DNA of 64,000 bases from Actinomycetospora corticicola (GTDB lineage Bacteria; Actinomycetota; Actinomycetes; Mycobacteriales; Pseudonocardiaceae): assembly GCF_013409505.1 (NCBI RefSeq), contig NZ_JACCBN010000001.1, forward strand, positions 3,162,001-3,226,000, written 5' to 3'. Below the pieces are notes generated by a model that saw only the letters and a list, made by a program, of their open reading frames with translations, had not been told where the DNA came from and did not search any database. Shown here in pieces: positions 34,694 through 43,300 of this stretch; positions within the stretch are counted from its first letter, which is position 1, and each line of letters opens with the position of its first letter. A program made the position numbers and the translations under genes.

Positions 34694-36481
34694 GTGGATG
34701 ACCGTGACCGCCCCCGTCGCGATCCCGCGCGCCGGTTCGGGCCCTCCGCGGGACGTCCCGACGGCGAGCGGCGCCGCGAGTCCCCGCCGTCCCGCCCGGC
34801 CCCGCCCCCTCCGGCAGGCCCGGGGGCGCGTCTGCGCCGCGGCGACCTCCGCGAGATGCGCCCGTCCGGCGGAGCGCCGGCCGGCGGCGCAGCCGCCGCT
34901 GCTCCCGGCATCGGACGGCCCCCGTCGTCGGTGGCCCTGCGCGAGGGCCCGGCCCGGGCCCCGGGCGGGCGACCGCCCGGACCGCCCCCGGCCCGCCCGC
35001 GCCCGGCTCCGGCCCGCCCCGGCCCGCCGTCGCGCCCCGGTCCCCCGCCCACCGGGGCCGACCGCCGCCGTCCCTGGCGCATGCTGCGCATCGCGGTCAC
35101 CGTCGCGTCGGTGCTGATCCTCGCCGTGAGCGGGACCGCCTGGGCGGCGCTGTCGGGCAGCTTCGCGACCTCGGGCGCCCTCGCGATGAAGGGCACCGCC
35201 GCCGACGGCGCCACCGACGTGCTGCTCGTCGGCACCGACAGCCGCAACGACGCCCAGGGCAACCCGCTCCCGCGCGACGTGCTCGCGGAGCTCGACGCCG
35301 GGTCGGCCGACGGCGAGCTGAACACCGACTCGATGATCCTGGTGCGGGTGCCCAACGACGGCAGCCGCGCGGTCGCCTTCTCCCTGCCCCGCGACAGCTA
35401 CGTGTCGATCCCCGGGCAGTTCGCCAAGGGCAAGCTGAACTCGGTCTACCCGGGTGCGAAGGCCGCGATGGCCCAGCAGCTGGTCAACGGCGGCGACTCC
35501 GACCCGCGCGACGTCGACGTCCGCTCCTCCGAGGCCGGCCGCGCGGCGCTCATCGAGACCGTGCAGGAGCTCACGGGCATCGGGGTCGACCACTACGCCG
35601 AGATCAACCTGCTCGGCTTCTTCAACCTGACCAACGCGATCGGCGGCGTCGACGTCTGTCTCAAGAACGCGGTGGACGACGACTTCTCCGGCGCCCACTT
35701 CGCGGCCGGCCCGCGCTCGGTGAGCGGGCGTGACGCGCTCGCCTTCGTGCGCCAACGGCACGGCCTGCCGATGGGCGACCTCGACCGCGTGCGCCGCCAG
35801 CAGGCCTTCCTCGCCGGGCTCTCGCACAAGGTGCTCTCCGCGGGCACCCTCGCCGACCCGATCACCCTCGGTCGGCTGCTCGAGTCGGTGAAGCAGTCGG
35901 TGGTCCTCGACGGCGGCTGGGACCTGCTGGGCTTCGCGCAGCAGATGCAGGGCGTCAGCGGCGGCTCCGTCACCTTCATGACGATCCCCACCGAGGGCGG
36001 GGTGAGCACCGCCGTCGGGGACGCGCTGAAGGTGAACCAGAGCGAGGTCCGCCGGTTCGTCGCCGACGCGATCGGCCCGGAGGACGCCCCGGTCGTCCCG
36101 ACCGGTCCCGCCCCGGCCCAGATCCCGGTCGACGTCCGCAACGCCTCGGGCACCGGCGGAGCGGCCGCCCGGGTGGTGCAGATCCTCGGCGCCCAGGGCT
36201 ACACGCAGCTGCGCTCCGGCAACGCGGACCAGACGGCGACCACCTCGACCGTGCTCTTCGGGCCGGGCGGGGACGCCGGGGCCGGGGTCGTCGCCCGCGC
36301 GCTGGGCGGCCTGCCCACGCGGGCGGACCCCTCGGTCGCGCCGAACTCCACGCAGGTGGTCCTCGCCTCCGACTACCGCGGACCGGGTGCGGTCGTCGCG
36401 CCGTCCGACAGCGCGAACAGCGCGCCGCCGCCGCCCCCGCAGCCGCCCATCAGCGCGGACGGGATCCCCTGCGTCAACTGA
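34694..36481 (+). CDS. LytR-CpsA-Psr family protein with LytR_C domain
   Basis: LCP enzymes ligate arabinogalactan or other glycopolymers from lipid carriers to peptidoglycan outside the membrane; the Rv3267 orthologue (CpsA1/Lcp1) does this in M. tuberculosis. The 595-residue product has a long Pro/Arg/Gly-rich cytoplasmic tail (1-130), one transmembrane helix (about 132-153), the LCP domain (about 165-330) with DVLLVGTDSR, DSMILVRVPND, LPRDSYVSIP and GRDALAFVRQRHGL, and a LytR_C domain (about 470-565) starting VDVRNASGTGGAAARV. The GTG at 34694 follows GGGGAGG. It is adjacent to and divergent from rmlD. Confidence 0.95.
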   Translation: MDDRDRPRRDPARRFGPSAGRPDGERRRESPPSRPAPPPPAGPGARLRRGDLREMRPSGGAPAGGAAAAAPGIGRPPSSVALREGPARAPGGRPPGPPPARPRPAPARPGPPSRPGPPPTGADRRRPWRMLRIAVTVASVLILAVSGTAWAALSGSFATSGALAMKGTAADGATDVLLVGTDSRNDAQGNPLPRDVLAELDAGSADGELNTDSMILVRVPNDGSRAVAFSLPRDSYVSIPGQFAKGKLNSVYPGAKAAMAQQLVNGGDSDPRDVDVRSSEAGRAALIETVQELTGIGVDHYAEINLLGFFNLTNAIGGVDVCLKNAVDDDFSGAHFAAGPRSVSGRDALAFVRQRHGLPMGDLDRVRRQQAFLAGLSHKVLSAGTLADPITLGRLLESVKQSVVLDGGWDLLGFAQQMQGVSGGSVTFMTIPTEGGVSTAVGDALKVNQSEVRRFVADAIGPEDAPVVPTGPAPAQIPVDVRNASGTGGAAARVVQILGAQGYTQLRSGNADQTATTSTVLFGPGGDAGAGVVARALGGLPTRADPSVAPNSTQVVLASDYRGPGAVVAPSDSANSAPPPPPQPPISADGIPCVN

Positions 36482-36489
36482 GCGCCGAC

Positions 36490-36495
36490 TAGGCT
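36490..36495 (+). promoter_or_regulatory. Leaderless -10 element (TIGR03089 gene)
   Basis: TAGGCT ends nine bases before the ATG at 36505. The sequence TAGGCTCGCCG is the same as before the gene at 19990. Confidence 0.5.
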
Positions 36496-36504
36496 CGCCG
36501 CCCG

Positions 36505-37203
36505 ATGACCGTCACCGACGCCCTACTGGCCCCCGTCCTCGCCGCCGACGCCCGCCGTCCGCTGATCACGTTCTACGACGACGCGACCGGCGAGCGTCTC
36601 GAGTTCTCCGGCGAGACCCTCGCGAACTGGGTGGCGAAGACCGCGAACCTGCTGCGCGACGAGTGCGACGTCGAGCCGGGGACGCGGGTGTCGGTGGCGC
36701 TGCCCGCGCACTGGCAGAAGGCTGTCGCGCTGCTGGGCGCGTGGTGGTGCGGGGCGCGGCTCGTCGACGCCGACGCGGCGGTCGCCCTCGTCGACGCCGA
36801 GCACCTCGACGTCCCCGCCGACCTGGTCGTCGGGTTCTCCCTCGACGCCTTCGGACGCCCGCTCGCGGACCTGCCGGCCGATGCGGTCGACTACGCGAGC
36901 GAGGTCCGGATGCACGGCGACCACTTCACGCCGGAGCCGGTGCCCGGGACCGATCCGGCGCTCGGCGACGTGACCGTCGACGAGCTCGTGGAGCTGTCCC
37001 GACGGCGGGCGGCGGAGCTCGGCTACGGCTCCGACACGCGGCTGCTGTCCACGGCCGACTGGCCGGTGACGGCCGACGGCGGCCTGGTGGACGGTCTGCT
37101 CGCCGTCCTCGCGGCCGGCGGGTCCCTCGTGCAGGTGCGCCACGCCGACCTCTCGGCCCTCGACCGGCGGGCCGGGGCCGAGAAGGTCAGCGGGCGGCTC
37201 TGA
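36505..37203 (+). CDS. TIGR03089 family protein (AMP-binding-like N-terminal fragment)
   Basis: A 232-residue actinobacterial protein orthologous by place to Rv3268. It resembles the first third of acyl-adenylate-forming enzymes (PLITFYDDATGERLEFSGET, NWVAKTANLLRDE, VSVALPAHWQKAVALLGAWW) but lacks the P-loop, the A5 motif and the C-terminal domain, so it should not form adenylates. The family always has this length, so it is not a truncation in this strain. Function is unknown. The ATG at 36505 is supported by a leaderless promoter. Confidence 0.88.
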   Translation: MTVTDALLAPVLAADARRPLITFYDDATGERLEFSGETLANWVAKTANLLRDECDVEPGTRVSVALPAHWQKAVALLGAWWCGARLVDADAAVALVDAEHLDVPADLVVGFSLDAFGRPLADLPADAVDYASEVRMHGDHFTPEPVPGTDPALGDVTVDELVELSRRRAAELGYGSDTRLLSTADWPVTADGGLVDGLLAVLAAGGSLVQVRHADLSALDRRAGAEKVSGRL

Positions 37204-37204
37204 C

Positions 37205-38362
37205 TCAGCCGCGCAGGACCTGGCGGCCCATGACCATGCGCTGGATCTGGTTCGTGCCCTCGTAGATCTGCGTGATCTTGGCGTCGCGCATCATGCGCTC
37301 GACCGGGAAGTCGGTGGTGTAGCCGGCGCCGCCGAACAGCTGCACGGCGTCCGTCGTCACCTCCATCGCGACGTCCGAGGCGAAGCACTTCGAGGCGGAC
37401 GCGACGAGCCCGATGTTCTTCTCGCCGCGCTCGGCCTTGGCCGCGGCGACGTAGACGAGGTGACGGGCCGCCTCGATCTTCATCGCCATGTCGGCGAGCA
37501 TGAACTGGACGCCCTGGAACTCGGCGACGGCCTTGCCGAACTGCTTGCGGTCCTTGACGTACTCGACGGCCGCGTCGAGCGCGCCCTGCGCGATGCCGAC
37601 GGCCTGCGCGCCGATGGTCGGGCGGGTGTGGTCCAGGGTCGCGAACGCGGTCTTCAGACCGGTGCCGGGCTCGCCGATGATGCGACTACCGGGGATGCGG
37701 CAGTTCTCGAAGTAGATCTCGGTGGTGGGCGAGCCCTTGATGCCGAGCTTGTGCTCCTTCGGGCCGACCGAGAAGCCGGGGTCGTCCTTGTGGACCACGA
37801 AGGCCGAGATGCCGTTGGCGCCCTTGTCGGGGTCGGTCTTCGCCATCACCGTGTACCAGTCGGAGATGCCGCCGTTGGTGATCCAGCACTTGGTGCCGTT
37901 GAGGACCCAGTCGTCCCCGTCCTGCTGGGCCCGGGTGCGCATGGAGACCGTGTCGGAGCCGGCCTCGCGCTCGGAGAGCGCGTAGCTGATCATCGCCTGG
38001 CCGCCCGCGATGGTCGGCAGGACCTCCTGCTTCAGCTCCTCGGAGCCGGACAGGATGATCGGCATCGAGCCGAGCTTGTTCACCGCGGGGATCAGCGAGG
38101 CCGACGCGTCGACGCGCGCGACCTCCTCGATCACCATGCAGGCGACGATCGAGTCGGCGCCCTCGCCGGAGTAGCGCTCGGGGATGTGGATGGCGTGGAA
38201 GCCGGACGCGGTCAGCGCGTCACGGGCCTCCTGCGGGAACCGGGCCTGCTGGTCGACCTCCGCCGCGAACGGCGCGATCTCCTTCTCGCTCAGCGCGCGG
38301 ATCGCCTCCCGCAGCGCAGCGCGCTCCTCGCCCAGGTCGTAGACGTCGAACTCCGGGTTCAC
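37205..38362 (-). CDS. fadE25: Acyl-CoA dehydrogenase (FadE25-like)
   Basis: An FAD-dependent acyl-CoA dehydrogenase for beta-oxidation, 385 residues. Motifs are YALSEREAGSDTVSMRT (about 130-146), WVLNGTKCWITNGG, the GIAQGALDAAVEYVKDRKQFG segment, and the catalytic Glu in QIYEGTNQIQRMVMG near the C-terminus. Rv3274c (fadE25) is the syntenic orthologue, next to purEK. The GTG at 38362 (MNPEFDVYDLGEER) has GGGAGGAG eight bases upstream. A longer open frame reaches into the repeat region and is not used. The end is two bases from the TIGR03089 stop, so the two genes converge. Confidence 0.95.
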   Translation of the reverse strand: MNPEFDVYDLGEERAALREAIRALSEKEIAPFAAEVDQQARFPQEARDALTASGFHAIHIPERYSGEGADSIVACMVIEEVARVDASASLIPAVNKLGSMPIILSGSEELKQEVLPTIAGGQAMISYALSEREAGSDTVSMRTRAQQDGDDWVLNGTKCWITNGGISDWYTVMAKTDPDKGANGISAFVVHKDDPGFSVGPKEHKLGIKGSPTTEIYFENCRIPGSRIIGEPGTGLKTAFATLDHTRPTIGAQAVGIAQGALDAAVEYVKDRKQFGKAVAEFQGVQFMLADMAMKIEAARHLVYVAAAKAERGEKNIGLVASASKCFASDVAMEVTTDAVQLFGGAGYTTDFPVERMMRDAKITQIYEGTNQIQRMVMGRQVLRG

Positions 38363-38476
38363 CGCGTACTCCTCCCAACCGAAACTCACTCGTGACCCAC
38401 GGTACAACTCGATGGTTGGACGTCCTACCGTTCGTGGGATGGCTCTCGCGCCCGAGGTCGGGCGCCGGGCGCTGAC

Positions 38477-38538
38477 CGCGAGGTGCACGCCAGGCAGGTC
38501 CGCCGGCCCGCGCGCCTGCCCCATGTCACTCTCGCGAC
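38477..38538 (+). repeat. REP-like palindromic repeat, family A, copy 4
   Basis: Arms CCGCGAGGTGCACGCCAGGC and CCTGCCCCATGTCACTCTCG. Its right arm, CCATGTCACT-CT-CGCG, is the best match in the window to both guides of the IS110 bridge RNA (nine of ten left, six of six right), yet it is unoccupied. Confidence 0.85.
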
Positions 38539-38550
38539 GACGGACCGGGT

Positions 38551-38610
38551 CGACGACGTGGCGGACCTGCCACGGGATGACAGCGACGACGCTCCGCTGC
38601 CACGGGGTGA
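38551..38610. repeat. Palindromic repeat family B, copy 2 (degenerate)
   Basis: One recognisable arm, 38578-38601, matches the family arm at 20 of 24 positions in inverse orientation. A partial direct copy (CGACGACG then CTGCCACGGGATGA) lies just before it at 38551-38580. The opposing arm is not evident, so this copy looks decayed. Confidence 0.6.
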
Positions 38611-38626
38611 GGGGACCGACCCGCCG

Positions 38627-39208
38627 TCAGGACGAGGAAGAACCCGGCCCGAGCTTGCGGACCGCCTCGTCCTTCCCCGCGACCGAGGTGCGCAGGTCGG
38701 CCTGGAAGTCGGCCATGCGCGCGGCGAGCCCGGCGTCGGCCGCGGCGAGGATGCGGACGGCGAGCAGGCCGCCGTTGCGGGCGCCGCCGATCGAGACCGT
38801 CGCGACCGGGACGCCCGCCGGCATCTGCACGATGGAGAGCAGCGAGTCCATGCCGTCGAGGTGCTTGAGCGGCACGGGCACGCCGATCACCGGGAGCACC
38901 GTCGCCGCCGCGACCATGCCCGGCAGGTGCGCCGCCCCGCCCGCGCCCGCGACGACCACGCGCAGCCCGCGCGACGCCGCCGACTCCGACCACTCGAGCA
39001 TCGCCCGCGGGGTGCGGTGGGCCGAGAGCACGCGCGCCTCCCACGGCACCCCGAACTCGTCGAGGGCCGTCGCGGCGGCCTGCATCGTCGGCCAGTCGGA
39101 GTCCGACCCCATGACGATGCCCACGAGCGGGGGCAGCCGCGCGTCCGAGACCTGCGCGGAATCCGTCGTCGCGACGGCCTGACCGGGAACGAGCTCGGCA
39201 GAAGACAT
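38627..39208 (-). CDS. purE: N5-carboxyaminoimidazole ribonucleotide mutase
   Basis: PurE moves the carboxyl group from N5-CAIR to C4, giving CAIR in purine synthesis. The 193-residue protein has a 25-residue N-terminal extension, [20 protein letters not shown], the catalytic [27 protein letters not shown] and [29 protein letters not shown] split around residues 125-150, all characteristic. The ATG at 39208 directly abuts the purK stop codon, so the two form an operon, with purK first. Confidence 0.96.
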   Translation of the reverse strand: MSSAELVPGQAVATTDSAQVSDARLPPLVGIVMGSDSDWPTMQAAATALDEFGVPWEARVLSAHRTPRAMLEWSESAASRGLRVVVAGAGGAAHLPGMVAAATVLPVIGVPVPLKHLDGMDSLLSIVQMPAGVPVATVSIGGARNGGLLAVRILAAADAGLAARMADFQADLRTSVAGKDEAVRKLGPGSSSS

Positions 39209-40396
39209 CTAGTGCGCACTCCATCCGTCGGTCCAGATCCCGGTGGCGAGGTGGTCGGCGGCCAGCCGGGCGCGCCGGCGGACCTCGGCCATGTCGTCAC
39301 CGGTGATCGTCACGTGCCCGAGCTTGCGGCCCGGCCGTTCGGACTTGCCGTAGAGGTGCACCCGCGCCTCGGGGAACCGGGCGAAGGTGTGGTGCAGGCG
39401 CTCGTCGGGACCGGTGGACGGCACCGGGTCACCGCCCAGCACGTTCGCCATCACGCACGCCGGGCGCAGGGTCGCCGTGGAGCCCAGCGGGTAGTCGAGC
39501 ACGGCCCGCAGGTGCTGCTCGAACTGCCCGGTGACGGCCCCGTCCATCGACCAGTGCGCCGAGTTGTGCGGTCGCATGGCGAGCTCGTTGACCAGCACCT
39601 CGCCGGCGGGGGTCTCGAAGAGCTCGACGGCGAGCAGGCCCACGACCCCCGTGGCGGCGGCGATCCGGAGTGCGAGCTCCTCGATCTCCTCCGCGAGGTC
39701 CTCGGACAGCCCGGGCGCGGGCGCGAGGACCTCGGTGTTGATGCCGTCCTGCTGCACGGTCTCGACGGCGGGGTAGACCGCGGCCTGCCCGAACGGCGAC
39801 CGGGCCAGCACGACGGCGAGCTCGCGCGCCAGCTCGACCTTCACCTCGGCGAGCAGCGGCGTGCCCGCCCCGAGCAGCTCGGCCACCAACGGCCCGGCCT
39901 CCGCGGCGGAGTCGACGACCCACACCCCGCGGCCGTCGTACCCCCCGCGGGCGGCCTTGAGCACCACGGGCCAGCCGTGCTCGGCGGCGAACGCCTCGAG
40001 GTCGGCGGCCGAGGTCACCTCCGCGAACGGCGGGATCGGCTCGCCGAGCTCGGCGAGGCGGCGGCGCATCACGAGCTTGTCCTGGGCGTGGAGCAGCGCC
40101 TCCGGCCCGGGGTGCACCGTGACGCCGTCGGCGGCGAGCGCGGCGAGCAGCTCGCCGGGGACGTGCTCGTGGTCGAACGTCAGCGCCTCGGCGCCCTCGG
40201 CCACACGGCGCAGCGCCCCGAGGTCGCGGTGGTCGCCGATCTGCACCTCGGGGGTGACCATCGCCGCGGCCTCGTCGGGCGAGGTGGCCAGCACCCGCAG
40301 GGTCTGGCCGAGCGCGATCGCGGCCTGGTGGGTCATGCGGGCGAGCTGGCCGCCGCCGACCATGGCGACGACGGGCAGGCCGGTGCGCTCCTCCAC
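39209..40396 (-). CDS. purK: N5-carboxyaminoimidazole ribonucleotide synthase
   Basis: PurK makes N5-CAIR from AIR, ATP and bicarbonate. The 395-residue ATP-grasp enzyme has VAMVGGGQLARMTHQAAIAL, ALTFDHEHVPGELLAAL, AQDKLVMRRRLAELGEPIPP, VVLKAARGGYDGRGVWVV and LVNELAMRPHNSAHWSMDGA. The GTG at 40396 gives MEERTGLPVVAMVGGGQLA. It is followed immediately by purE and preceded by the degenerate GGDEF gene with an 11-base gap. Confidence 0.96.
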   Translation of the reverse strand: MEERTGLPVVAMVGGGQLARMTHQAAIALGQTLRVLATSPDEAAAMVTPEVQIGDHRDLGALRRVAEGAEALTFDHEHVPGELLAALAADGVTVHPGPEALLHAQDKLVMRRRLAELGEPIPPFAEVTSAADLEAFAAEHGWPVVLKAARGGYDGRGVWVVDSAAEAGPLVAELLGAGTPLLAEVKVELARELAVVLARSPFGQAAVYPAVETVQQDGINTEVLAPAPGLSEDLAEEIEELALRIAAATGVVGLLAVELFETPAGEVLVNELAMRPHNSAHWSMDGAVTGQFEQHLRAVLDYPLGSTATLRPACVMANVLGGDPVPSTGPDERLHHTFARFPEARVHLYGKSERPGRKLGHVTITGDDMAEVRRRARLAADHLATGIWTDGWSAH

Positions 40397-40407
40397 GGCC
40401 GGGAAAT

Positions 40408-41373
40408 CTAGTCGTCGACCCCGTCGGGGTCGCCCTCCGGGGCGATCACCGGGACGTCGAACCCGAGGATCCGGTCCCGCCGCGGCACGGCGGGTTCCGC
40501 GTCGCGCAGCTTGGCGAGGGTGTCGCCCACCCCGTCGAGGGAGGCGGGCAGGGCGACGATGCGGGCGCTCGGTGCGCCCATGACCCCGGAGGCGCCCGCG
40601 AGCCGGCGCGCCAGCATCCCGCGCAGCACCCGGACGCGGGCGGCGAGGCCCTCGCGCGGCGCGAGCACCACGACGGTGGACCGGCCGACCACCGCGATCG
40701 TCTCCCCGGCGTCGAACACGACCGCGGCCGCGTCCCCGGCTACGGTCAGCGGCGCGACCCGCGACCAGCCGGCGACCTGCAGCGTGACGACGACGAGGGC
40801 GTACCGGTCCCCCACCGACGTCCCGTGCGCGCGGGCCGCCCGGTAGACCTCGGCGAGCCGGGTCCGCAGGTAGCGGGCACTGGCCAGGCCCGAGAGCGGG
40901 TCGAGGGCGGCCGCCTCGGAGAGATCCCCGCAGGCCACGTCGGTCCAGCCCAGCGACACCACGCGGACCAGCCGCGAGCCCTCGGCCCCCGGCAGGCCCA
41001 GGCGGCGACGCTCCCCGAGAGCCCCCAGGGCACCGCTCACCGCGGTGTGCAGGGCCGCGAGATCGGACAGCGTCTCGTCGAGCCCGATCCCGGCGGCGGC
41101 GCGGGCCCCCGCCCAGCGGGTCAGGGCACGCTCCAGCGGCGGGCCGACCCGGCCGGAGAGGACGACGTCGCAGACCTCGTCGACCGCCGGGTCGGGCCAC
41201 TCGCTCGCCACCGACCACCCGAGGGCGTTGCTGCACGCGAACCAGCGCTCCCGGAGCGCCGCGTGCCCGGGTCCCGGGCGACCGACGCCGGCGCCGCGGG
41301 CGAGGGGCTCGGGATCGGCGCCGACGGGTACGTCGTCGACCGCCTCGTCCCTGCGCTCGTCCGCGAGCGTCAT
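40408..41373 (-). CDS. Protein with degenerate GGDEF-like domain
   Basis: A 321-residue cytoplasmic protein. The C-terminal half starts DPLSGLASARYLRTRLAEVYR, the usual opening of a GGDEF domain (DxLTGLxNRRxL), and continues with a betas-and-helices pattern, but the GGDEF active-site loop is replaced by TVAGDAAAVVFDAGE-type sequence, so cyclic-di-GMP synthesis is unlikely. The N-terminal half (RERWFACSNALGWSVASEWP onward) is helical and unrecognised. The ATG at 41373 (MTLADERRDEAVDD) is chosen. It is upstream of purK in the same direction and divergent from the ECF sigma factor gene, with which it shares a 193-base promoter region. Confidence 0.7.
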   Translation of the reverse strand: MTLADERRDEAVDDVPVGADPEPLARGAGVGRPGPGHAALRERWFACSNALGWSVASEWPDPAVDEVCDVVLSGRVGPPLERALTRWAGARAAAGIGLDETLSDLAALHTAVSGALGALGERRRLGLPGAEGSRLVRVVSLGWTDVACGDLSEAAALDPLSGLASARYLRTRLAEVYRAARAHGTSVGDRYALVVVTLQVAGWSRVAPLTVAGDAAAVVFDAGETIAVVGRSTVVVLAPREGLAARVRVLRGMLARRLAGASGVMGAPSARIVALPASLDGVGDTLAKLRDAEPAVPRRDRILGFDVPVIAPEGDPDGVDD

Positions 41374-41566
41374 CCCACGCACCTCCACCGTCGTTCGTGC
41401 CGCCGATCCACCGTCGGGTCGTCCGGTGACCGACGGTGTCGATCCGCCCGGTCGTCGTCGGCTCTCCCCCTGGCGACGCGCGAGACGGTCATCCGTGACG
41501 GTGACACTGCCGGGATCCTCCCCGAATCGGCCGCAGACTCGTCGCGGAGGGGGGAGGTGCGCCCAG

Positions 41567-43180
41567 ATGGCCGATGTCGGCGATGTCGCGGCGGGCTCCG
41601 GCCTGCCCGGGCCCAGTGACGCCGACCTCCTCGCCGTCATCCGCGGCCGCCCCGCCGACACCGAGTCGACCGTCGCCTTCGGCACCCTCTACGACCGCCA
41701 CCGCGACGCCGCACGCGCCCTCGCCCGGCAGCTGGCGCGCTCCCCCGCCGACGCCGACGACCTGGTCTCCGCCGCGTTCGCCCGCCTCCTCGAGATCCTG
41801 CGCGCGGGCGGTGGCCCCACCGAGGCGTTCCGTGCCTACCTGCTGACCTCGCTGCGCCACCTCGCCTACGACCGCACCCGCGCCGAGCGCCGCCTCGACC
41901 TCACCGAGGACATGGGCGAGGTCGTCGGCGTGGACCCCGCACGCACGGTCGTGCCGTTCGCCGACCCCGCCGTCGCCGGCCTCGAACGCTCGCTCGCCGC
42001 CCGCGCCTTCGCGACCCTCCCCGAACGCTGGCAGGCCGTCCTCTGGCACCTCGAGGTCGAGGGCGACTCGCCCGCCGACATCGCCCCGCTGTTCGGCCTC
42101 ACCCCGAACGCCGTCTCCGCCCTCGGGTACCGCGCCCGCGAGGGGCTGCGCCAGGCCTACCTGCAGGAACACCTCTCCGGCGGTGGGCCCGGGGCGCCGC
42201 CGAAGGACCGCAGGCACCGGGAGACCGAGGAGAAGCTCGGCGCCTGGACCCGCGGCGGGCTCTCCAAGCGGGACGCCGTGAAGGTCGAGGAGCACCTGCG
42301 CGAGTGCGCCGAGTGCCGGGCCCTCGCGGCGGAACTGCGCGAGGTGAACTCCGGGATCGTGCGCACGGCGATCGCGCCCATGGTCCTCGGGGCGGCCCTC
42401 GTCGGGTACCTCGCCGCACGGCAGGGCGTGTGGGTCCCGGGCACCGCCGAGCTGGTCGTCGCCGGGAGCGGCGTCGTCGGGGTGCTCGGCGCGCTCGGCG
42501 GCCTCACCCGCACCGCGGAGGTCCCGCGCTCCCGGCGCCTCGGGGCGGCCGTCGTCGGCCTCGCGGGACTCGGCATCGCCACCGCGACCGCGCTCACCGC
42601 GGTCGGCCCGGACACCCCCGTCGCCGCTCCCCCCGCGGTCCTCCTTCCCGACGTCGGGTCGGTGCCGGTCCCGCCGCCCGCTCCCGCGCCCGTTCCCGAC
42701 GGCGGGTCGGCGCCGGGCCCGGGGTCCGGCGCTGCGGGGACGGGCTCCGCGAGGTCGCCCGGCATGGGGTCGGGCGTCCGCGCGGGGTCGGCCGACGCGG
42801 GGTCGGGCGCCCGTGCGGGGTCGGCCGACGCGGCCGGTCGGGACCCCGGTGCGAGATGGTCCGAGGGGTCCCCTCGCCCTGACGGGTCGCCCGGCTCCGA
42901 CGGTCCCCCGCGCTCCGACGGTCCCCCGCGCTCACACGGTTCCCCGGGCTCCGGCGGGTCGCCCGGCTCCGGCGGAACCCCGGGCCGGGGGTCGTCGCGC
43001 CCGACCACCACCGTCCCGTCGTCGGGAACGGTGACCTCGGGCCACTGGGGCACCGACGGGAGCAGCCTCACCGCCGGCGGCCGGCTCGTGGACCTGGACG
43101 CCCTCGAGCGGGACCTCGTCAGCGACCGCCTCCCCCGCAAGGGCCTGCTGGAACCGGTCCTGGACGTGCTCCTCCACTGA
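41567..43180 (+). CDS. ECF sigma factor fused to zinc-finger anti-sigma and transmembrane domain
   Basis: A 537-residue fusion. Region 2 is around residues 25-105 (FGTLYDRHRDAARALARQL, DADDLVSAAFARLLEIL, LRHLAYDRTRAERRL) and region 4 around 140-195 (LPERWQAVLWHLEVEGDSPA, LTPNAVSALGYRAREGLRQA). Next comes an anti-sigma zinc finger with His243-x3-Cys247-x2-Cys250 (EEHLRECAECRALAAEL), three hydrophobic helices (about 268-345) and a Pro/Gly/Ser-rich outer region with short imperfect repeats of DGPPRSDG/SPGSGG type. The ATG at 41567 follows GGGGAGG. Such sigma factors are thought to be held at the membrane until a signal releases them. Three copies of the 14-bp motif fall in the linker. Confidence 0.88.
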   Translation: MADVGDVAAGSGLPGPSDADLLAVIRGRPADTESTVAFGTLYDRHRDAARALARQLARSPADADDLVSAAFARLLEILRAGGGPTEAFRAYLLTSLRHLAYDRTRAERRLDLTEDMGEVVGVDPARTVVPFADPAVAGLERSLAARAFATLPERWQAVLWHLEVEGDSPADIAPLFGLTPNAVSALGYRAREGLRQAYLQEHLSGGGPGAPPKDRRHRETEEKLGAWTRGGLSKRDAVKVEEHLRECAECRALAAELREVNSGIVRTAIAPMVLGAALVGYLAARQGVWVPGTAELVVAGSGVVGVLGALGGLTRTAEVPRSRRLGAAVVGLAGLGIATATALTAVGPDTPVAAPPAVLLPDVGSVPVPPPAPAPVPDGGSAPGPGSGAAGTGSARSPGMGSGVRAGSADAGSGARAGSADAAGRDPGARWSEGSPRPDGSPGSDGPPRSDGPPRSHGSPGSGGSPGSGGTPGRGSSRPTTTVPSSGTVTSGHWGTDGSSLTAGGRLVDLDALERDLVSDRLPRKGLLEPVLDVLLH

Positions 43181-43181
43181 T

Positions 43182-43197
43182 CACCGGATGTCCGGTG
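43182..43197 (+). terminator. Short palindrome after ECF sigma gene
   Basis: CACCGGA-TG-TCCGGTG begins one base after the stop codon at 43180. It may act in termination or as a protein site, as the loop is only two bases. Confidence 0.35.
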
Positions 43198-43300
43198 CCG
43201 TCGGGCCCCCGACGCAACCGCACTGGGCACCCGCTCGACCGGCCCGCCCCGCCCGGGACCTGGATCCGCGACGTTCCGGTGATCGCGGTCGACCAGCCGT

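Larger units (their letters stand above)
38363..38626. other. Intergenic region fadE25-purE with two repeat families
   Basis: These 264 bases hold the fadE25 leader, the family A palindrome copy 4 (38477-38538) and degenerate family B sequence (38551-38610). No gene is seen. Confidence 0.6.

Noticed and set aside
36505-37203. Pseudogene fragment of an acyl-CoA ligase
   Set aside because: The TIGR03089 family has this length across actinobacteria and the gene has an intact frame and promoter, so it is not a broken ligase.
37205-38524. Longer FadE25 start extending to 38524
   Set aside because: The added N-terminus would translate repeat A4. The GTG at 38362 has a strong GGGAGGAG site and matches the family N-terminus.
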